From positions 1 through 64,000 of the forward strand of contig VGXE01000006.1 in NCBI GenBank assembly GCA_016873455.1: a stretch of DNA of 64,000 nucleotides, read 5' to 3'. The translations under genes were made by a program, and so were the position numbers. Positions 59,413 through 64,000 of this stretch are shown here, piece after piece (position 1 is the stretch's first letter; every line of letters starts with the position of its first letter). The notes beneath the pieces were generated by a model. The model did no database searches and had not been told where the DNA came from. It saw only the letters and a list, made by a program, of their open reading frames with translations. The DNA is from Nitrospira sp. GTDB lineage: Bacteria > Nitrospirota > Nitrospiria > Nitrospirales > Nitrospiraceae.

Positions 59413-60087
59413 CTACGCGTGCTCGGTCATGAACCAGCCCGCAATCGACAGCCTCCGGTGCTGACCTGCCGTAGAATCCACCCGGCACACTCGATGGAAA
59501 CGAGGTACGGTAAATAGGACCAGAGAGCCTGGGCGCGGCTCGATGCAGTGAGTCGGCACCAAATCTGCGGAACTAGTCTTTTCCTCGTGCCGTTGCGCAT
59601 ATATAATCAGTTCCCCTCCCCAGTCTGGCCGCCATTCTTCGTGGAAATATGCGACCACGGCGATCCGCCGCAGCGGAGCCCGCCGCCCCCCTGTGGGGCG
59701 GCCTTGATCCGTATCATCATGGGTCGGCAGACAATCGCCTGCCGCATAGGAGTAGTAACTGAATCCCAGATGGCGCCCGATAATATGGGGAAACGACTCG
59801 ATGTATTCTTGAATGCAGGGCAATTGCAGCCGGGCGAGAAACCGCTGGCCTTCAAGAGGGGCGATGTCGGCTTTCGCCCAATTCCCTGATTGAGGGAAAT
59901 CCTCCCTTACATTGGGAAGCTCGTCCAGGCTCCTCCACGCCGCGTTGGTCATCGCCTCGCGAAAATACTGCCGCTCGCCAGGAGACCAGAAGTCTTCGAT
60001 GACCAGGACCGGATTCGTATGCAAGGAGACAGCAGACAGATCCTCGATCGTCATGACCGACTGGAGCAGACCCTCTTGCTTCTTCAC
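59413..60087 (-). CDS. 2-oxoglutarate/Fe(II)-dependent oxygenase (prolyl 4-hydroxylase-like)
   Basis: 224 residues. The iron-binding H-x-D lies in LPTHDDTDQG, the distal His in VPRFHRVCRV and the 2OG-binding Arg in HRRLSIAGWF, in the order of the P4H-type cupin core; WGGELIIYA and PRPGSLVLF match family strands. Members hydroxylate proteins or small molecules; the substrate is unknown. The GTG at 60087 is preferred because GGGAGGAG lies five bases upstream; a frame open to 60126 lacks one. Confidence 0.82.
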   Translation of the reverse strand: MKKQEGLLQSVMTIEDLSAVSLHTNPVLVIEDFWSPGERQYFREAMTNAAWRSLDELPNVREDFPQSGNWAKADIAPLEGQRFLARLQLPCIQEYIESFPHIIGRHLGFSYYSYAAGDCLPTHDDTDQGRPTGGRRAPLRRIAVVAYFHEEWRPDWGGELIIYAQRHEEKTSSADLVPTHCIEPRPGSLVLFTVPRFHRVCRVDSTAGQHRRLSIAGWFMTEHA

Positions 60088-60166
60088 CAGCTCCTCCCTG
60101 CAACACCTATTCACAAATCGATACAATATCCTCGCACCGGCTTGTTCGACTCACAAGACGGCCTCG

Positions 60167-60205
60167 AAAAGCAGAGGGGCGGCCATTGTAAAATGGCCGC
60201 CCCTC
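60167..60205 (-). terminator. Intrinsic terminator of the RRM gene
   Basis: A perfect 14-bp hairpin, arms 60174-60187 and 60192-60205 with loop GTAA on the plus strand, followed on the minus strand by a TTTT tract (60170-60167). It begins 24 bases after the stop of the RRM gene. Confidence 0.85.
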
Positions 60206-60228
60206 CAGATACACAGGAACCGGATCAA

Positions 60229-60567
60229 CTACCAGCGGTCGCGCTTGCCGCCACCACCACCCGCACGGCCACCGCCGCCACCGAATCCACCACGTCCACC
60301 ACCGCCACCTGTACGTGGCTCTTGGGGACGCGCTTCATTGACCGTCAACGTACGGCCGCCCATTTCTGAGCCGTTGAGCGCCGTGATGGCCGCTTGGGCT
60401 TCGGCGTCCGCCGACATTTCCACGAAGCCAAACCCGCGGGATTGGCCGGTAAACTTATCCGTGATGATCCGTGCGGATGCCACAGAGCCGTGGGCTGCAA
60501 ACAAATCGCTCAATTGCTGCTCGGTCGCCGAATAGGGCAACCCACCGACATAAATCTTTGAACCCAT
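60229..60567 (-). CDS. RRM RNA-binding protein, glycine-rich
   Basis: 112 residues. One RRM: RNP2 IYVGGL at residues 5-10, RNP1 RGFGFVEM near 44-51, with ALNGSEMGGRTLTVNEARP closing the fold; then a Gly/Arg-rich tail (about 85-112). These small bacterial/cyanobacterial-type proteins bind single-stranded RNA and are often cold-induced. AAGGAGG lies seven bases before the ATG, one of the best ribosome sites of the window, and a strong terminator follows, so it is probably abundant and monocistronic. The 224-base upstream gap may contain a long leader. Confidence 0.93.
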   Translation of the reverse strand: MGSKIYVGGLPYSATEQQLSDLFAAHGSVASARIITDKFTGQSRGFGFVEMSADAEAQAAITALNGSEMGGRTLTVNEARPQEPRTGGGGGRGGFGGGGGRAGGGGGKRDRW

Positions 60568-60791
60568 CGGGGTTCCTCCTTATAAATGATGACATTGTCT
60601 TGAACACGAGGACCGAGGGGGAAGGAGCGGGCCGAAGACGCGAACCATGCAGCGACTTGGTCTGACTTCCGACGAGATTCCCGGACAAGGCAACATCCGC
60701 GTTGTGGGTCTGCATGCTTGAATCGCTCTACCGCGAGACCCGTACGATAGAGTGTGCGTACAGTAGCACAGAGATCTTCCCGATTACAACC

Positions 60792-61583
60792 TTACTCGCC
60801 AATTCTGACAAGCAGCCCTTGGTCCTTGCAATAGGCGAAGGTCCGGTAGAACCACCACACGGCGATGACCAGGAACAGGCCATTGAGGCCCACCGCCCAA
60901 GCCAGACTGGCGCTCGGCGCACCCTCCGCCCCCAACACAGCCCGCATCCCCTCGAAAATATGGGCCGCCGGGTTTGCCCAGGCCACGGGCTTCAACCAGC
61001 CCGGCAAGATCTCCATGGGATAAAACACGCAAGAAATTGGCTGAAACAAGAACACCATACTCCAGGCCAAGACCTCCGCCTCTTGCCCAAACCGCATAAT
61101 GAGCGATGTAGTAAACACGCCGATCACCCAGCCGGTCAGCACTAGGTTCAGGATGAAGGGAAGCAGCCAGAGCCCGATCATAAACACATTGTAAGAGTAG
61201 AAGAGCAAGGCGCACAGCGTCATCACGATCGCCACAGCTGTGACCTTGAAGATACTCATGACCATCGTGGCGGCCAAGAACTCACTCGGTTTGAGCGGGC
61301 TGGCGAAGAGATTCATCAAATTCCTCGCCCAAAGCTCTTCAAGAAACGAGATGGTGATGCCTTGTTGTGACCGAAACAGCATATCCCACAAGATGAGCGC
61401 CCCCAGGAAAAACGTGACGAACCCCGGCACCTGGCTTTGAAAGCGTGTGAGATAGATGGTGATAAAACCCCAGATCACAAGATCCAGGAACGGCCAATAA
61501 AAGATCTCCATGATCCGGGGCGGACTGCGACGGTAGAGATAGAGGTGCCTGGCAACCAGGGCCAGAATGCGATGCAGCTTCAT
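60792..61583 (-). CDS. ABC-2 type transporter permease
   Basis: 263 residues with six membrane segments. FYWPFLDLVIWGFITIYL opens the first, and YPMEILPGWLKPVAWANPAAHIFEGMRAVL near 200 is the ABC-2 signature before the last segment. It pairs with the ATPase at 62042-62776 and the small membrane protein between them. The ATG at 61583 overlaps the preceding gene's stop by four bases. NodJ/drug-export relatives; cargo unknown. Confidence 0.88.
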   Translation of the reverse strand: MKLHRILALVARHLYLYRRSPPRIMEIFYWPFLDLVIWGFITIYLTRFQSQVPGFVTFFLGALILWDMLFRSQQGITISFLEELWARNLMNLFASPLKPSEFLAATMVMSIFKVTAVAIVMTLCALLFYSYNVFMIGLWLLPFILNLVLTGWVIGVFTTSLIMRFGQEAEVLAWSMVFLFQPISCVFYPMEILPGWLKPVAWANPAAHIFEGMRAVLGAEGAPSASLAWAVGLNGLFLVIAVWWFYRTFAYCKDQGLLVRIGE

Positions 61584-62035
61584 CCGCACCCTCCCGCTCC
61601 GGGGCCATGTTCTTCGCCGCATCCGCCGCATTCCTGGTGTGCGCCAAGCACCGTGCCCATGAGGTGCCGCACGCCGCCGAGCATGTGCACCCCGGCGAGC
61701 TGACCATCAGGGGCGCGGCGAAGCCCGAACGCGACAAGGACCAGCGGCATCACGCTAAGGCCACAGGCAAACGCGAGTCCTGGCATCCGCGAGGAGTCCC
61801 ACAACCAGGCCAGCGCCACCAGCATGAGGAGCGGAATCGTCGATCCGGCCAGGCTGTTCAGGAGCACGCGCTGACTGCATGTTCCACGCACGTACCCGAC
61901 CGTCCCAATCACGAGCCAAAACAAGCCCCAGCCGGCGCTCAACCCGAGCCCACCAGCCAGTAGTCCCATCCCAAAGTCGATCCAAAGCTGTGCCACCGTG
62001 TTGGTTTCCCCTTCAACCCGCATTATCATGGACAA
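61580..62035 (-). CDS. Membrane protein with Cys/Gly-rich tail, 151 aa
   Basis: About four membrane segments (from FGMGLLAGGLGLSAGWGLFWLVIGTVGYV on). The C-terminal tail, after the last segment, reads HQECGGCGEEHGPGAGGCG: three Cys and two His in 19 residues, a probable metal-binding tail. No family recognised. Sandwiched between ATPase (six-base gap) and permease (four-base overlap) genes of an ABC exporter, so likely part of it. Confidence 0.65.
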   Translation of the reverse strand: MSMIMRVEGETNTVAQLWIDFGMGLLAGGLGLSAGWGLFWLVIGTVGYVRGTCSQRVLLNSLAGSTIPLLMLVALAWLWDSSRMPGLAFACGLSVMPLVLVAFGLRRAPDGQLAGVHMLGGVRHLMGTVLGAHQECGGCGEEHGPGAGGCG

Positions 62036-62041
62036 TGCGGG

Positions 62042-62776
62042 TTAACGCCGCGATTCACGCGCCAATTTCAGAAAGACCTCTTCCAAATCGGCCTGACCGA
62101 AGCGCGTCACGATTTCCTGAGCCGTCCCCTCAGCCACGATTTTGCCGCATTGCAGGAAGATAATGCGGTCCGACATTTCTTCCATCTCCCGCATGTTGTG
62201 CGACGTGTAGAGAATACTTAAGCCGGAAGACCGCTGCTCCTCTTTCAACAACATCCTGATTTTCTCAGCAATATCTGGATCGAGGCTGGCAGTTGGCTCA
62301 TCGAGAAAGAGAATCTTGGGTTCTGTGAGAAACGCCTTTGCCAGGGTCACCCGTGTCATTTGGCCCGACGACAGTTTCCTTGTGACCTTGGTGCGGAACG
62401 ACTCCATCTCCAGTTTCTTGACCATCTCGTCCACACGCCGCGGGATATCCGACAGGCCGTAGAGCCGTGCAATAACCCAGAGGTTCTCCTCAACCGTCAA
62501 CGACTGGGGCATCGAAATATAGGTGGAAGAAAAATTGACCTGTTGGAGAATGGCCTCCCGATGTGTGGCAAGGTCCATCCCGAACATGCGAATCGATCCT
62601 GCCGTCGGGGTGACCACGCCCAGCAGCATTTGGATCGTGGTGGTCTTTCCCGCCCCATTCGGGCCGAGCAGACCAAGAATCTCACCCGGCTTGACCGAAA
62701 AGGAAATGCCATCCACGGCGAGAAAATCGCCGAATCGCTTACTGAGATTCGTGACAGCAAGAACCGGAGCAGACAT
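62042..62776 (-). CDS. ABC transporter ATP-binding protein (ABC-2/NodI type)
   Basis: 244 residues. Walker A LGPNGAGKTT near 38, signature LSSGQMTRVTLAKAFL near 135 (second Gly of LSGGQ replaced by Ser), Walker B KILFLDEPTASLDPD, and the switch His in YTSHNMREME. It belongs with the ABC-2 permease two genes on. The cytochrome gene lies 21 bases upstream, so the electron carrier and exporter are probably co-transcribed. Confidence 0.92.
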   Translation of the reverse strand: MSAPVLAVTNLSKRFGDFLAVDGISFSVKPGEILGLLGPNGAGKTTTIQMLLGVVTPTAGSIRMFGMDLATHREAILQQVNFSSTYISMPQSLTVEENLWVIARLYGLSDIPRRVDEMVKKLEMESFRTKVTRKLSSGQMTRVTLAKAFLTEPKILFLDEPTASLDPDIAEKIRMLLKEEQRSSGLSILYTSHNMREMEEMSDRIIFLQCGKIVAEGTAQEIVTRFGQADLEEVFLKLARESRR

Positions 62777-62797
62777 CGTCCTTACGCTCCCGCGGGT

Positions 62798-63505
62798 TCA
62801 ATTAGACAGCAGATTTTGGAGCTTCTCCGGGAGATGGCAAACTTCGCACCTTCGTTCGACCACCTTGCCTTGATATTCGGTCTTCCCGTCATGACACCGG
62901 AAACAGTCATTGAGCGCCCGCGTGCGAAGATGGGACCCTTCAGGATGGTCCGGATACCAGGGCGTGCTATCGGCGGACACATGTCCTCGTGGAATCACGA
63001 TTGGATAGCCCTTGATCGGCCGATCATGAACCACACCGGCATGGCAGGCCATACACCCTTCTCCGTTCCCGCTTTTCTCGAACGCGTCCATATGTTTCCG
63101 ATGGCTCATGACAAGACCGACCTCTTTCACCGGCGGCGGCAAATCGCGCGGCGCGATTTCGGAAACCCGGAGGATGTTGCGATGGCAACTCAGGCACCGT
63201 CCGGAATCGACGTGCGCTTTCAGGTTATGCGGTTCGGCCGGAGTCCCGAAGGCATACCGCACCACATCCCGTGTTCCTGCCCACACCTTGTCACGCAGCC
63301 AGCCTTCGAGTCCAGGCCTGACATGGCAGGCGACGCAGGTCACCTCCTCATGCGAGGACACCGCCCAGCTCTCATAGGATGGAACAATCATATGGCAACC
63401 GGCACAGAATTTGGGGTCGTCGGTCAAAGGAACGGCTGCGCCGCCAAGCGCAAGGACGCCGGCCGCGAGACCGAGGAGGACCGCAAGTTTAGGTGTCCAG
63501 CTCAT
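62798..63505 (-). CDS. Hexahaem c-type cytochrome, NapC/NirT-like
   Basis: 235 residues. One N-terminal membrane anchor (LAVLLGLAAGVLALGGAAV), then six CxxCH haem sites: CAGCHM, CVACH, CLSCH, CMACH, CFRCH and CEVCH. The first, CxxCHxM with a following YESWAVSSH, is typical of the NapC/NirT/NrfH quinol dehydrogenases, which pass electrons from quinol to periplasmic reductases; four or five haems are usual there, and this has six. The ATG at 63505 lies inside the mobB 3' end. Partner enzyme not in the window. Confidence 0.9.
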   Translation of the reverse strand: MSWTPKLAVLLGLAAGVLALGGAAVPLTDDPKFCAGCHMIVPSYESWAVSSHEEVTCVACHVRPGLEGWLRDKVWAGTRDVVRYAFGTPAEPHNLKAHVDSGRCLSCHRNILRVSEIAPRDLPPPVKEVGLVMSHRKHMDAFEKSGNGEGCMACHAGVVHDRPIKGYPIVIPRGHVSADSTPWYPDHPEGSHLRTRALNDCFRCHDGKTEYQGKVVERRCEVCHLPEKLQNLLSN

Positions 63506-64000
63506 GCTCTGATCGAGCACGTCGGGGAAACCGCTTTATGATAAGTGCGGCAACAGCGGGCACGTCGTCCAGACCAAACACCGGCACATCAAGCGCGACC
63601 GGCTGGTTAGACACCACCGCCAGCAAACCTTCTGACGAAACAGGCACCTCCCCAAATTGATCGCGAACAATCACGATCTTGGGATACCCTTCGTGTTTCC
63701 AGCCTTCCGCGATGATCAGGTCGTACGTCACGTCCAAAAACCTGTCTCGCACCTCTTCAACCTTCAACTCGTCCGAGACATCGGCAAACAAGGCCAGACT
63801 CCCTTTCGACAACACCACGACACTGCTGGCTCCCGCCCGCTTGTGCCTCCAACTGTCCTTGCCTTCCGTATCGAGATCGAACCCATGGCCCGCATGCTTG
63901 ACCGTGGCCACTTTGTACCCGGCCCGCACCAACTCGGGAATCACCCGCTCAATAAAAGTAGTCTTGCCGCTATTCGACCGTCCGACAAAACAGAGGATAG
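63489..64000 (-). CDS. mobB: Molybdopterin-guanine dinucleotide biosynthesis protein MobB, N-terminus outside the window
   Basis: The frame is open to the window edge. It begins (visible part) with the P-loop FVGRSNSGKTT, then VATVKHAGHGFDLD with the conserved His and Asp, WRHKRAGAS and LIIAEGWKHEGYPKI, all hallmarks of MobB. Only a few N-terminal residues are missing. MobB helps MobA attach guanosine to molybdopterin for enzymes of the DMSO reductase family (nitrite oxidoreductase, nitrate reductase). Its stop overlaps the cytochrome start by 17 bases, which suggests a link to a molybdoenzyme chain. Confidence 0.9.
   Translation of the reverse strand, partial: ILCFVGRSNSGKTTFIERVIPELVRAGYKVATVKHAGHGFDLDTEGKDSWRHKRAGASSVVVLSKGSLALFADVSDELKVEEVRDRFLDVTYDLIIAEGWKHEGYPKIVIVRDQFGEVPVSSEGLLAVVSNQPVALDVPVFGLDDVPAVAALIIKRFPRRARSEHELDT

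Noticed and set aside
1-64000. tRNA, rRNA, CRISPR arrays, intact insertion sequences or prophage genes
   Set aside because: No TTCGAATC-type T-arm outside coding context, no regularly spaced direct repeats and no transposase or integrase frames were seen by eye; a tRNAscan/minced run would settle it.

Overview
The window reads as a stretch of chromosome from a Nitrospira-like bacterium (phylum Nitrospirota). This is inference: moderately GC-rich DNA, squalene/hopanoid genes, a B12-type ribonucleotide reductase, several c-di-GMP-type proteins (PilZ, HD-GYP), a six-haem NapC/NirT-like cytochrome beside mobB, and small intergenic palindromes that I associate with that group. No plasmid, phage, intact insertion sequence, CRISPR array, rRNA or tRNA was seen. 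About sixty genes fill it densely on both strands; the first and last run off the window.

Layout. 1-11,143: a broken-off methyltransferase, a ProA-family protein lacking its catalytic cysteine, two linked unknown/nitrobindin-like genes, a Tlc-type transporter, threonine aldolase, a nucleotidyltransferase with a small partner, the oxidative pentose phosphate pair gnd-zwf, and thioredoxin plus a GDSL esterase. 11,395-18,087: a signalling block with a HEAT-repeat protein and an HD-GYP protein that seem to share an N-terminal domain, a FolB-methyltransferase fusion, a PHP phosphoesterase and a membrane Ser/Thr kinase. 18,094-28,529: small unknowns, YjbQ, class II ribonucleotide reductase, an SH3-like protein, a HAD-hpnD-hpnE operon, a type 4 uracil-DNA glycosylase and a structured convergent gap.

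28,573-44,726: a palindromic repeat element, dienelactone hydrolase, tldD-pmbA, then the cell-envelope operon uppS-cdsA-dxr-rseP-proS with a near-consensus promoter, an orphan GAF-containing PilB/GspE ATPase, an MltC-like lytic transglycosylase, two tandem PilZ proteins and a DEAD-box helicase. 45,047-51,768: a KimA-like permease, a secreted PKD/Ig-like protein, an HExxH protein resembling peptide beta-hydroxylases, a zinc ribbon protein and an RqcH/NFACT protein.

51,810-59,346: a GAF-GAF-AAA+-HTH regulator next to a complete tripartite exporter (unknown protein, FtsX-type permease, ATPase, HlyD adaptor, NodT outer-membrane factor), followed by a response regulator. Three related 18-bp palindromes lie at the regulator start and in the gap before the exporter, so they are good operator candidates. 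59,413-64,000, all on the minus strand: a 2OG-Fe(II) oxygenase, a glycine-rich RRM protein with a clear terminator, and a likely operon mobB - hexahaem cytochrome - ABC ATPase - Cys-tailed membrane protein - ABC-2 permease.

A recurring promoter style is visible: TAGAAT/TATAAT-like -10 boxes very close to start codons, in some cases 6-9 bases away, suggesting leaderless mRNAs.
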